DNA of 64,000 bases from positions 16,533,460 to 16,597,459 of the forward strand of contig OX637409.1 in the NCBI GenBank assembly GCA_951799425.1, read 5' to 3'. The DNA comes from Ilex aquifolium (lineage: Eukaryota; Streptophyta; Magnoliopsida; Aquifoliales; Aquifoliaceae). The notes under the pieces were generated by a model, which saw only the letters and a list, made by a program, of their open reading frames with translations, made no database searches and was not told where the DNA came from. This document shows positions 47,869 through 59,214 of the stretch, piece by piece. The translations under genes were made by a program, and so were the position numbers. Within the stretch, counting starts at the first letter, position 1. Every line of letters begins with the position of its first letter.

Positions 47869-48210
47869 AAAAAAAAAAAAATTTCTCCCCCAAATTTGTT
47901 AGTTAGTTTGTAACTTCAATTTATTTGGATAATTTTGATGTTTAACATTTGTTTTTCTCGCATTTTATGAAAATACTAAAGTGATCAAATTTTGAAAAAT
48001 CAAATATGTGATCCAAATAATGTGACAAATTCACACAACTAACGAGATATATTTGAACCGCTTATTTGTTTGGGGTGAGAAATTGTCGAACTCACCAAAT
48101 CCAAATTTAAGCCTCAAATTTGGTTAAAGTTACGGTTCTTATTAAGTTTTATCCTTAATGGTCTATTTGGTAGTAATAATGGAAAAAAGAAATGATGAAG
48201 TTTGACTTTT

Positions 48211-50071
48211 CATCGTTCAAGAAAAGAAAAATACTTTTACTCTTTTTTGTTTGGTACAAAAGATGAAAAATAAAATAATTTTTTTTATTATTTTATTTGA
48301 CATAAGAAGAAAAATGGATAAAAATTACTTCCAAATAATTACCTTAACATATTTACGATAATCTGAAAAAAATTAGAGGTTATTTGTATTCTTCGGAAAC
48401 CCCCGCCCACATCACCATTCTTGGCTAACTATTGGCCAAACCACTTATGCACTAAGTTCAATGTGAGTCGAATCACTTAGCCATGCTTCATAATTAAAAA
48501 AACGAGGACCGTAGAAATACAAGCCACTCATTCAAAGAAAAATAACAGAGAGTTGATTGAAATGGGCATTAATACTTTTCGAGAGATCTCCAAATCACTG
48601 GTACAATTATCAAAATTGTAAAAATAAATATGTAGGTTTCAGATCCAAACAGTACTATCAATTCTAATCACTTTGATTTGGACCGCACTAATTTGGTCCA
48701 ATTGTACATAGTAAATGACAAAAATAGTGGACCCCATAATTATTTTTTTTCCCAATTGGTGATTCTAAAATCTGAACCTTTATTTACTCAAAAAAAAATT
48801 TGAACCTTTATTTACTAAAAAAAAAAAAAATCTGAACCTTGAGGCTAAAATGGTAATTTTTGGCAACTTTTGCACCATGCTTCCATTCTCCTTCCAATTC
48901 CGCGGATTTTCGGAGTGATTAAAAAATGCTGGGCAGAAGGGATGCATTTTCCACCCCTTTTTCCTTTCTTTTCATTTTAATTATTCTTATTCACCAAACA
49001 ATTCCATCTTCCTAATTTTCCGTCAAACCAAACAGCTCCTAAGTGCAATTGTTGGGAAGAAAATAGGGGCGGACCCAGTGCAGTACCAGTTGCCGAAGCA
49101 ATGTGTTTTGTTGAAAATTTTGAGATCAGTTACTTCTTTTGTTTTTGCTTTGTGTTGTACTGAATTTTGATGAGTCTAAGAACTCGTTTGACTTTTGAAC
49201 CCAGTCTTTAATCCGTCCTGTTGTTATATTCTTCGCCGCAATTTGTGTTATTCTTCATGTTTGGTGCGATCATTATTAGAGCTAGAGTTTTGAAATTTGA
49301 GAGTTGTGCTGAAGTTAGGTTTTGAAATTTGGGGGTTTTTTTTTCCTTGTGGTGTTCTTGGATGTAGAGTTGCTAGATTCAAGCATCTATGACAAGAAAC
49401 CCTGGGCATGAACATAATCTAAATGAAGCATTGGCCAACACAATACTAGTTGGAATAAAGATGATACCTTGCACTAGAGCAGGGTTTATTCGTGTGAAAG
49501 ACATAGCTTTCCAAGACTGAAATCTATTGTTGACGGAGAAAACAAGCTCAAATACAAGTGAGGGGAAAAATTGAAAACCCCTTCAAGGATCAATGTCATG
49601 GAATTAGAATAAATTCTTCAAGTGGATTCCTTCCAGTCTACTTGTTTTATGATCTCATTGGAAATCATAAAAATACAACTCCTATTTGATATAACTATTT
49701 GTGCAAGTATTTTACGATGAAGAAGTAACTGTGTCTTGTATGGATCATGAATTAATCTACTATAACTATAGAAAATCCATTTTTTCGCGAATTACTGCAT
49801 ATAACATGGAAACATTTCCAAATGAGAAATGATATTTGGACCTCATTTGGGGACCTTATTTAGGGACCTAATCATTAGGTTTCTAAATAAGGTCCCCAAA
49901 TAAGGTCCAAATAGCATTGCTCTTTCCAAATTGACATAATTTAAAACTATAATGTCTCAACAAAAACAATCACAAAACATGAGTAGTTGATACAGAAATA
50001 TGTGTAATTATTTGTCAAAATACAATAAAACCACCCTCCAAAATATTTTAGCAATTAAACTTATTCCACTC
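48211..50071. other. Intergenic stretch downstream of the lectin receptor kinase
   Basis: AT-rich sequence with A and T runs and no domain-bearing frame. A 'aggggcggacccagtgcagt' word at 49068 resembles the start of the hAT-like elements further right, but no matching end was found. A 99-bp hairpin element lies at 49824-49922. The last several hundred bases before 50072 should include the 3' untranslated region of the minus-strand kinase gene. Confidence 0.5.
49824..49922. mobile_element. Near-perfect hairpin MITE (99 bp)
   Basis: The arms GAGAAATGATATTTGGACC and the reverse complement GAGCAATGCTATTTGGACC enclose a near-palindrome built on 'ttatttagggacctaatcat'. A 9-bp duplication TTTCCAAAT lies at 49815-49823 and 49923-49931. 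It can fold almost end to end. It sits about 150 bp downstream of the lectin kinase stop codon, so it may lie within or near the transcript's end. A related terminus, 'gagtaatgctattggg', is at 23991. Confidence 0.8.
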
Positions 50072-52123
50072 TTAACGTCCCACGCTAAGGAGTGATTCAG
50101 TACCAGACATGGCTTTAGCAGAAACATTCCCCGAGGATGATGAAGGGAATGTCATTGCAAATTCATTTGAAACTTCATTCCCAAAAAATGCAGTCATGCC
50201 AGCACCTGCAATATCCATAAATACTTCGGGCAAGATAACTTCCCCATCCAAATACTGCATCACTTGCCTCATGCTAGGCCTAGTCACCGGATTATAGTGC
50301 GAGCAAAGCAGACCCAGCTTCAAAACCAACTCTATTTCCTGTACCACAAAATCACCTCCCAATCTCGGATCAGTTGTCTCAAGAATTGCTCCTTCTTTCC
50401 ATTTCTCCAAAATCCACTGAACCAAAATCATATCATCAATCAATCCCTGTACCTTTAGAGGTCTTTGTCCGCAAGCCACTTCCAGCATAAATGCCCCGAA
50501 AGCAAAGACATCTGTGCTAGTAGTTGCCTTGCCAGTTCTAGCAAGCTCTGGTGCAATATACCCATAAGTTCCAACCACATGGGTTGTTTTAGGGTTTTCT
50601 CCGTGATCATACAATCTAGCTAGCCCGAAGTCTCCTAGCCTTCCATTTAAATTGGCATCCAAAAGCACATTACTTGCCTTGACATCTCTATGAAGAACAA
50701 CTTTTTCCCACCCTTCATGCAAATATAGAAGGCCTGATGCTATCCCTCTAATGATTTGATAGCGTTGAGCCCAATTAAGGCTTGGTTTTTCATTGATGTG
50801 TAAAAACTTGTCAAGACTACCATTGGGCATATAATCATAGACCAACATAAGCTCTCCCTTTCTCCGGCAATATCCCATGAGGGCCACCAAGTTCCTATGT
50901 CTTAGCCTACCCATGCTAGCAATTTCAGCCACAAATTCCTTCATCCCCTGTGTTGAATCATGGGAGACTCTTTTGACTGCTACATGTGCATTGGAAGAAG
51001 GAAGTACCCCTCTGTAAACCTGTCCAAAACCTCCTACTCCAAGAAGCTCTTTGTGGTTGAACCCATTGGTTGCTTTGTAGAGATCCTTGTAGGAGAACCT
51101 CTGAGGCACATATTCCAATTCCCAGTCCTCGAGTATTTCTGAATACTTTCTTCTCCTTTGTATGTAAGCAATCCCAACTATAGTGATGATCAACACAACC
51201 AGTACTATTGAGGCCGAGATTGCAACATCTCGATGCAATTTTCTTTTCGATTTTCTGGGCCAGGGAACAGAAGGAAGTTTTAATAGGTCAAGGCTTTGTG
51301 CTGGCCCAGTTTTGTTGAAGCTCCACCCCAGAATATCGTGGTTGCTTTTCGGACCTGTAATTGATCCTGTAGATGCAGAGAAACCAACATACATAGAGTC
51401 CAAGAAAACTGGAGCGAGATCAATGAAAGCCGACAAGAGAGGTAGATTTGGTTTCGCGATTCTGATGGGAGCTAATGTAACGATGATAATCTTTTTCACT
51501 CCATCATAATCTATCCAAACCTGCATTGGGGTTTTACTTGTAAGATCCAATCTCTTGTTGATCCCTTCTGTATTGGAAAAATAAGACACGGGAGCCAATA
51601 CAACGGATATTAGACCGTTCACATCAATTCCGACATGATTGCTGTCTATATCTTTCATATCAGGGTTCATATTAGTATCAAACTCAACTGCAAGTACATG
51701 GTTGGAGATAAGGCCGTTGTTCGAAGAATTGTAAACTCCCAGAAACTGGTCAGACATGCCTCGCTGGGTGAAGCTCAGAGATGGTGAGATGGTGAAGGCA
51801 AAGCCGAGGCCGGGAGGATATCCCAGTTTAGGAACAATGGCGAAGATGAAATAGGTGGAAAATGAAAGAGACTGAGCCGACCCAGATGAGGAAGTCGTGT
51901 TAAATTTCACGGGAATTTGGTAGAAAGCATGGCCAGTATCTTGCTTTGAAGTGTTGGTTATCTGCAATAGGCCATTGGGAAGGATCTCAGCGAGACCATC
52001 AAGGTACAGTTTAGCTCCACGGAAGCCTTGGTAGATGAACTGGTTTTCATCTTGAGCCAAGGCCAAGAGTTTTTTGGATATAAGGAGGAATATCATGAGA
52101 TTAATAAGAGACCATGGAGTCAT
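50072..52123 (-). CDS. L-type lectin-domain receptor-like kinase, single exon, 683 aa
   Basis: Plasma-membrane receptor kinase, intact and intronless. Residues 1-23 are a signal peptide (ending 'LLALA'). A legume-lectin domain spans about 25-275, with 'AVEFDTNMNP' and 'DIDSNHVGIDVNG' in the metal-binding region (E147, D149, D160, H163). A membrane span covers about 299-321, followed by basic 'RRRK'. The kinase domain covers about 355-632: glycine loop GVGGFGQVY (362-370), K384, E400, HRD (478-480), DFG (498-500), APE (524-526), making it an RD kinase with all catalytic residues. The juxtamembrane 'LEDWELEYVPQRFSYKDL' resembles clade IV of the LecRK family. The length is as usual for the family. 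Members commonly act in defence or stress perception; the ligand here is unknown. The start is supported by the signal peptide and by its preservation in the duplicated copy. Confidence 0.97.
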   Translation of the reverse strand: MTPWSLINLMIFLLISKKLLALAQDENQFIYQGFRGAKLYLDGLAEILPNGLLQITNTSKQDTGHAFYQIPVKFNTTSSSGSAQSLSFSTYFIFAIVPKLGYPPGLGFAFTISPSLSFTQRGMSDQFLGVYNSSNNGLISNHVLAVEFDTNMNPDMKDIDSNHVGIDVNGLISVVLAPVSYFSNTEGINKRLDLTSKTPMQVWIDYDGVKKIIIVTLAPIRIAKPNLPLLSAFIDLAPVFLDSMYVGFSASTGSITGPKSNHDILGWSFNKTGPAQSLDLLKLPSVPWPRKSKRKLHRDVAISASIVLVVLIITIVGIAYIQRRRKYSEILEDWELEYVPQRFSYKDLYKATNGFNHKELLGVGGFGQVYRGVLPSSNAHVAVKRVSHDSTQGMKEFVAEIASMGRLRHRNLVALMGYCRRKGELMLVYDYMPNGSLDKFLHINEKPSLNWAQRYQIIRGIASGLLYLHEGWEKVVLHRDVKASNVLLDANLNGRLGDFGLARLYDHGENPKTTHVVGTYGYIAPELARTGKATTSTDVFAFGAFMLEVACGQRPLKVQGLIDDMILVQWILEKWKEGAILETTDPRLGGDFVVQEIELVLKLGLLCSHYNPVTRPSMRQVMQYLDGEVILPEVFMDIAGAGMTAFFGNEVSNEFAMTFPSSSSGNVSAKAMSGTESLLSVGR

Positions 52124-52897
52124 TAAAAAAGTGAGAGAAGGTTTCTTCTGTCTTGAAAATTAAATACTTTGAATGGCCAAAACTTTGACATGATCAGATT
52201 ATATCATTTGACGAGTACGAGTAAATATTGCGCGTAATGGTTACACAGTATTTGTCAGGTGTTACAATCCTACTTAACTAGTGCCGTGAGAAGTGGGATG
52301 AAGTTATAAAGACTAAGACTAATGGGTCAATCTACATTCTCTGAGAATTTAATGTCGTCGAATAATATTTTTCTTTATTTTTATAAATTATAAATTCAAT
52401 TCCTAGTTGTGAAAATTCAGTGGTGTTAAGTCGTGTTCGAATCATATTCTTTTGTATTTATATAGAGTATCAATTAATTTTAATTCATCGCTTGATTTTT
52501 AGAATGACATGTTCGAGTTGATCCCTATATTTCTTAAATTAAAAATCAAATACTAAGATTGGATTATTTCTCCACTAAACCACAACTCATAGTTATTCTA
52601 GGCTTAAAATCTATTTAAGTCTATATAATAGCAAAAATAGAAATAAAATTTTCATTTAGGATAACCAATGTAAATATGTGTAAAAATAATAAAAATCAGT
52701 CATTTTATTCATATAATACTAATTCAATATGTCAATCGTATCCAATTCAGGCTATTCATATTTGATAATAAATTGTCACACTTATTATTCATTTTATTAA
52801 GTCGTATTATTTTGAGTCAGTTTTGAAGTCTTTTAACGCATCGTCTCTAAGTGGAATTTTCAAACATTCTCACTTGGATTTACATAAGAATGTTCCA
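51920..52897 (-). repeat. Tandem duplication, unit 1 (978 bp): promoter and first 68 codons of the kinase gene
   Basis: This unit starts inside codon 68 of the kinase gene and includes the start codon and about 770 bp upstream. Unit 2 (52898-53876) repeats it with about six single differences and one 1-bp length difference, under 1%. The junction is 'tgttcca' joined to 'gtagaaagcatgg'; no target duplication or terminal repeat is seen. This suggests unequal exchange or replication slippage rather than a transposon. Confidence 0.92.
52124..52897 (-). promoter_or_regulatory. Putative promoter and 5' leader of the lectin receptor kinase
   Basis: This is the upstream region retained directly in front of the intact gene. 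A CT-rich leader (minus strand 'agaagaaaccttctctcact') lies within 40 bp of the start codon, and an AT-rich element, 'gatataatc' on the minus strand, lies about 75 bp upstream; it could serve as a TATA-like box. The same sequence is present a second time in unit 2. No specific transcription-factor site is claimed. Confidence 0.45.
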
Positions 52898-53101
52898 GTA
52901 GAAAGCATGGCCAGTATCTTGCTTTGAAGTGTTGGTTATCTGCAATAGGCCATTGGGAAGGATCTCAGCGAGACCATCAAGGTACAGTTTAGCTCCACGG
53001 AAGCCTTGGTAGATGAACTGGTTTTCATCTTGAGCCAAGGCCAAGAGTTTTTTGGATATAAGGAGGAATATCATGAGATTAATAAGAGACCATGGAGTCA
53101 T
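52880..53101 (-). pseudogene. Truncated 5' copy of the lectin receptor kinase (73-codon frame)
   Basis: The frame repeats the first 67 residues of the intact kinase, including the whole signal peptide, then leaves the gene at the duplication junction and adds 'WNILM' before a stop. It lacks nearly all of the lectin domain and all of the kinase. It is a by-product of the 978-bp tandem duplication. It keeps its own copy of the promoter region (53102-53876), so a short secreted peptide could in principle be transcribed and made; nothing in the sequence shows that it is. Confidence 0.9.
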
Positions 53102-53876
53102 TAAAAAAGTGAGAGAAGGTTTCTTCTGTCTTGAAAATTAAATACTTTGAATGGCCAAAACTTTGACCTGATCAGATTATATCATTTGACGAGTACGAGT
53201 AAATATTGCGCGTAATGGTTACACAGTATTTGTCAGGTGTTACAATCCTACTTAACTAGTGCCGTGAGAAGTGGGATGAAGTTATAAAGACTAAGACTAA
53301 TGGGTCAATCTACATTCTCTGAGAATTTAATGCCGTCGAATAATATTTTTCTTTATTTTTATAAATTATAAATTCAATTCCTAGTTGTGAAAATTCAGTG
53401 GTGTTAAGTCGTGTTCGAATCATATTCTTTTGTATTTATATAGAGTATTAATTAATTTTAATTCATCGCTTGATTTTTAGAATGACATGTTCGAGTTGAT
53501 CCCTATATTTCTTAAATTAAAAATCAAATACTAAGATTGGATTATTTCTCCACTAAACCACAACTCATAGTTATTCTAGGCTTAAAATCTATTTAAGTCT
53601 ATATAATAGCAAAAATAGAAATAAAATTTTCATTTAGGATAACCAATGTAAAATATGTGTAAAAATAATAAAAATCAGTCATTTTATTCATATAATACTA
53701 ATTCAATATGTCAATCGTATCCAATTCAGGCTATTCGTATTTGATAATAAATTGTCACACTTATTATTCATTTTATTAAGTCGTATTATTTTGAGTCAGT
53801 TTTGAAGTCTTTTAACGCATCGTCTCTAAGCGGAATTTTCAAACATTCTCACTTGGATTTACATAAGAATGTTCCA
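52898..53876 (-). repeat. Tandem duplication, unit 2 (979 bp)
   Basis: This is the second copy of 51920-52897, lying immediately upstream of it in transcription direction. It contains the truncated kinase 5' copy and a duplicate promoter. Beyond 53876 the single-copy flank resumes, whose relic is also found at 23651-23990. Confidence 0.92.
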
Positions 53877-54172
53877 CTTGACTGGACTTATCTTTCCTCA
53901 CCTAATAAATAAAAAGGAATAATTCATAATAGTATCTGAGTTATATGTTTGGTCCCAAACAAAGTCTCCAGTACACGACAACACAAAAGAAATCTAGATG
54001 TTATGAACATGGAATAATATGACTGCCGTTACAGAGGTTTCTATTCAGGCACACAAGTCATGATAGTATTTGACATATTTACTTGATTTCCACAAGAGGC
54101 CCCACAACAAACCTCCAAGAAAAAAAAAACCCAAAAAATAGGCTATAAGGGATCCATCCAAGTATATATATT
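53840..54172 (-). repeat. Single-copy upstream flank of the kinase locus, shared with 23651-23990
   Basis: This is the intact partner of the relic between the Athila and Tat elements. The shared sequence ends on both sides near 'ggctataaggga[t/c]tcat' and a (TA)n stretch. No reading frame is supported. Its value is as a landmark showing that the kinase locus was once present twice. Confidence 0.85.
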
Positions 54173-54709
54173 AAAAAATTTCCTCAATGTTCTTTTGGGA
54201 TTTTTTTTTGTAAGTTGATTCCCAATTGAGTTCAAAAATTGGATCATTAATAATTACCGTGTAGAATTGAAGGTATCTCCGATGCTTTAGTATTTTAAAT
54301 TACTAGTTTTACTCAATTAACCTCTATTTTTTTTGAACAAGACTAATTTCAAACAATTTCAAAGTATTTTAATTTTTTTTCTTGTGTTCTAAGTATTTCT
54401 CAATCCCTGTGGTACGACCTAGGACTTCCGAGTTATATATAATTTCACGATAACTTACGTTTGGGTTTGCATATTTTAAGTTATACCAACGGTAATAATA
54501 TTGAAAATATCAAAAGTATAGTTGTTAAATTGTCTGAATAAATCTAGGAACCTACTTGTAGATCACAAGTATTCACTGTGCCCAGAGTCTATGATGAATC
54601 AAGATCTCTAAAAATAAACCCTAATTTTATACACATAAGAAATTAACTATTATATGAAAATTCTAACTAATTAATTCAAGAATGGAAAACCAGTTATTTT
54701 ACTCGCACA

Positions 54710-55228
54710 CAGGGGCGGAGCTAGGATTTCCTCCTGAGGGGGGGTCCAAATAGTGGTATGACAATGTGTTTTATTCAATGTGGATCATTCAATTAGATCG
54801 TTAATGTTCTGACATTTACATGCATAGAACATATAAGAATCAATCTTACATGATATAGTGTAATTATTATTTTCAATAAAATGAATAAAATTAATCGAAA
54901 CTAGTTGAATTATTAGATGTAAAAGTCAAATCAATTGCACCATTAATAATTTAAAATAGTCTAAAATTTACAAATTTATACAATACCAAAATTTAAAGAA
55001 TTAAACAAAATATCACAATTTTAATAGTAAATGGTTCAACATGGTCTAATCAATAGTCGAGAGGATAAAATAAAGCCAAGATTATAATTTAATGTATAAA
55101 TTCTAATTTTAAGAATTTGAGTGTTTTATAAAATATGATCAAAACATAATTTTAAGGGTATAATGTATGATTTCAAAAAGTTGAGGGGGGCTATGGCCTC
55201 CTTGGGCCATAACATGGCTCCTTCACTA
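54710..55228. mobile_element. hAT-like non-autonomous element 1 (519 bp)
   Basis: It starts CAGGGGCGGAGCTAGGAT and ends with the diverged reverse complement (minus strand TAGTGAAGGAGCCATG). The 8-bp flanks CTCGCACA and CTCGCAGG match at six of eight positions, as expected for an aged hAT duplication. G tracts near both ends ('gagggggggtcc' and 'tgaggggggctatgg') are also arranged as diverged ends. The interior is AT-rich without coding capacity. Confidence 0.65.
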
Positions 55229-55598
55229 CTCGCAGGGAATCTCAAGCATTCGATGTACATGATACAGCGAATCAATAAATTATACAGAGTAAAAATTTTA
55301 CTATAAGATAAAAAATTAAATTAAAATAATAAATCATGTATTAAAAGAATATTAGATCAAAAATAATATCGTAAAGTATCTCCCCTAACTTTAGTTGGGG
55401 ATTTAGCAATCCATCAAAGAATATAATAAAAAAAATAGGAAGAGGGGCTAAAGAGTAGAATCCTCCTCCTAAAGGATGTACATCAATATAAATAAGCACG
55501 GGGAGTAAATGACCTAAATCACCTCTAAGTCTAAAGCTACTGCGCAATCTTTGTCGTTGCATCTGGATGTGTGTTTCCAGCCATCCGAACGCACCTAT

Positions 55599-58084
55599 TG
55601 TGAGATCCCAAATTTGTAGAAGTATTGTAAGTGTAAAATATTAGAAGTTTTGAGGTGAAAGTATAAGGAATATTTAAGTTTTGTGGTTGATATATATAAT
55701 AAGTGAAACAAAGGGAAGCAAAGTATAAATATATGTAACTTTTATATTTGTTAGTCTTCACCCACGTGAATGAATTTGAAAAGAAGCAAAGGAAACAAAG
55801 GAAGAAAAAAAAAAAAGAGAATTGATCAATAGGTGGTGGGTGAGTGATAGTCAATCTGAGTTGTGTGTCATTTTTTCCATAAAATGGTAGAAGCATCGTT
55901 GAAAAAAAAAAAGAGAAGAAGGAAAATGTTTACAAGATAACGACAAAGAGTTGGGGTTTTTGATTTAGAATTTACACAATATTGCTCAATTTGTCAAATG
56001 AGATAATCCCTTAAGGTACAGGGTGGTATGCAATATGATCTTCTTAAATCTCTTTGCAAAGAGTATTCTTTTGACTATCCTCTGATTTGTATTCCATATT
56101 GTGATATCATTATTTTTGAAATTTCAATTGAATATCGTTGAATATTTTGATCTCATTGATCGTGTTCTACGGATATTGAGACAGGATCGTGAAAGCCAAT
56201 AGCCGATGCATCGCTAGCCAAGATACCCGTGAGATCGGGTTGAGGTGAGATGATTGGTGAGGTGTCAGATCTGTGTTAAGATCTTGCATGACGTGTGATA
56301 TGCAAATATGATATTTGTATATGTTGATTGAGATACTTTGTGATACTCGATTATTCGGTATTTAATAACCTTCAGCATATTTTTCCTCATCATATTGTAT
56401 ACTTCCCTGATTTATTTAATATTTTCAGATTGAATTTAGAGAAAAGATTGGAACGAGATAATCAGAGTATTAAAGACGGGAAGATGTCGATATAATTGAT
56501 GTTTTATTCGTATTGGGAGATTTATTTATATTGATAGGTTTATTTGTATTGGGATATGATTTTGATAAATTAAATTTTATTGGGACAATTAGCGCTCTGT
56601 TATTTTTATTTGAGTATTTTTATATCAATTAACGTTTACGAAAAAAAAATCAGGGCGTTACAAATGATATCAGAGCCTAGGCTTCAAATCTTATATGAGA
56701 TTTGTGGGAAGTGAGTTCACTGTGTTTTCGTTGTGAGATCAAACAACTAGGAAAAAGACGAAAAGAAAAAAAAAAAAAAAAAACTTGGTGGTGCAAGTTC
56801 TGAACGTTTGAAAAAGATGAAAATATAGCTTTTGGATAATTAAATGAAGGTCCCCTTATTTGTAAACATATTACATATATGTTTAAATCGTGGAGGATCT
56901 GGAAAAAAAAATATAATAATAATTATGTGCTGTGGAAATCAATAGCTTAAGGAATTTGGGGGACGAATTCTTTTGAGGGTAGATTGTGAGATCCCAAATT
57001 TTTAGAAGTATTTTACGTGTAAAATATTATGAATTTTGAGGTGAAAGTATAAGGAATATTTAAGTTTTGTGGTTGATATATATAATAAGTGAAACAAAGT
57101 GGAGCAAAATATAAATATATGTAACTTTTATGTTTGTTAGTCTTCACCCATGTGAATGACTTTGAAAAGAAGCAAAAGAAACAAAGGAAGATATAAAAAA
57201 AGAAAGAGAATTGATCAATGGGTGGTTGGTGGGTGGGTGAGTGAGAGTTATTGGGTGGTGGGTGAGTGCTAGTTAATCTGAGTTGTGTGTCGTGTTTTCC
57301 ATAAAAGGGTAGAAGCATCGTTGAAAAAAAAAAAGAGAAGAAAGAAAATGCAGACAAGATAACGACAAAGAGTTGCGGTCTTTGATTTAGAGTTAACACG
57401 ATGTCGCTCAATTTGTGAAATGAAATAATTCCTTAAGGTACGGGGTGGTATGCAATATGCTCTCCTTAAATTCTTTGCAAAGAGTATTCATTTGACTATC
57501 CTCTGATTTGTATTCCATATTGTGATATCATTCTTTTTTAAATTTCGATTGAATATCGTTGAATATTTTGATCTCATTGATCATGTTTTGTGGGTATTAA
57601 GATGGGATCGTGACAGCCAATAGCCAATGCATCGCCAGCCAAGAGACCTGTGAGATCGGGTTGAGGTGGGATGATTGGTGAGGTGTCAGATCTATGTTAA
57701 GATTTTGCATAACGTGTGATATGCAAATATGATATTTGTATCTATTGATTGAGATACTTTGTGATACTCGATTATTCGGTATTTAATGTCCTTGGGCATA
57801 CTTTTCCTCGTCATATTGTATACTTCCCCGCTTTATTTAATATTTTCTGATTGATTTTAGAGAAAAGATCAGAATGAGATAATCAAAGTATTAAAGACGA
57901 GAAGAAGTCGATATAATTGATGCTTTATTCGTATTGGAAGATTTATTTATATTGACAGATTTATTTGTATTGGGATATGATTTTGATAAATGAAATTTTA
58001 TTGGGACAATTAGTGATCTGTTATTTTTATTTGAGTGTTTTTATGTCAATTAACGTCTCCGGAAAAAAAATTCGGGGCGTTACA
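55599..58084 (+). mobile_element. Miniature LTR element with two ~1.1-kb LTRs and 322-bp interior
   Basis: The LTRs lie at 55599-56662 and 56985-58084; both begin TGTGAGATCCCAAATTT and end GCGTTACA. The element is flanked by a perfect CCTAT duplication (55594-55598 and 58085-58089). The interior (56663-56984) has a tRNA-Met-type primer site 'TGATATCAGAGC' (56665-56676) and, before the second LTR, 'gggggacgaattcttttgag', like the end of chromoviruses. It encodes nothing. The LTRs differ by several percent with small length changes, so it is clearly older than the insertion at 36.55 kb. Confidence 0.9.
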
Positions 58085-58716
58085 CCTATAGCTACATGTT
58101 TTGTGTCATCCGGACGCATATGGAAGTATCTTTTCTTGTAACTCTTTGGATGTCTCGTTTGGATGAGTGACCTTCTGTCTTTTCTTATGCAGCTACTGGA
58201 ACTTCCGTCTGGACGCTCTTTGTCCGCCGTTCGGACGCATGAGACAAAAACTGCTTTTTTGCATTCTTCTTATTTGGGATCTCTTCCTCTTCTTGTACTT
58301 TGTATTTCAAATCATTAATTCACCCAATTTACCTACAAAATTAGACAAACATTAAAAAAAGAAGATGATATCCAAAAATTAATCAATTTAACATATTTAA
58401 CATTTTGCCCAATGTAATTGTCCAATAATTAATATATAAATCTCACAACATCCAAGGATAATCATCTTAAAATTACAAACCTAATATTTAAAACCCCTTC
58501 CCTATATATATTCATATTTTCGTCAACTGTCGTTTAAGGTAGGCAAAAGTCTTAAAAAAAATTGTTTTAAGTACATAAACATCCTGATTTCCAGAAACAT
58601 AAAAACTCAAACTTTTCTACTCGGAAAAAACTTGATTTTCATAACTTCAATATCCAATACTTTGAGGTAGATGAAATTTACATTTAGGATCTCTTTTGAT
58701 AGAGCTCACTGGTGTG

Positions 58717-59158
58717 CAGGGCAGAACCAAAAAATTTGTCTAGGATGGGTATCCTAACTAAAAGTTTAAATTTTTTTCTCTGCATAAAATGTATTACAAA
58801 AAAATATTAATTATAAAAATAAGATTAATTTCATACAATTGACCCCAATGAGCTTTCTTACTTTGAAAGCGTTACTTGGTAATTTTATTATCAATACCAT
58901 TAAAAAAAATCTATATATATATATACAATCAAGCTATAAGTGATTCATTATTGATCACTTATTTAATTATGTAACTAAGTTTTCACAATTTTCATAGCTT
59001 AAATAACTACAAAATGAGCCTAACATATCAACAACTTATCTAAATTTATTTGTAATGTGTTCGAAGTGTGTGCAAAAATTTATAGATAACTTTAGGTCAT
59101 ACTAATTGATAGGAAACGAAAATAATAAGGTGGACACAATTAAATATACCTAACAATT

Positions 59159-59214
<56 letters not shown>

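Larger units (their letters stand above)
45689..48210 (+). repeat. Duplicated host segment, block B
   Basis: This is the partner of block A (7188-9240) in the same orientation. It carries two insertions that block A lacks: a small inverted-repeat element (45809-45980) and a Pack-MULE (46226-47868). At the place where block A has its Mutator-like element, block B reads straight through 'tatatcgataaaaaaaagga' (near 46115). About 1.9 kb beyond block B lies the lectin receptor kinase gene. Confidence 0.85.

Noticed and set aside
49068-49390. Possible third hAT-like element starting 'aggggcggaccc'
   Set aside because: No matching right end or 8-bp duplication could be found.
50109-51509. Plus-strand frames of 60-108 codons across the lectin kinase
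   Set aside because: They are antisense by-products of the intact minus-strand gene.
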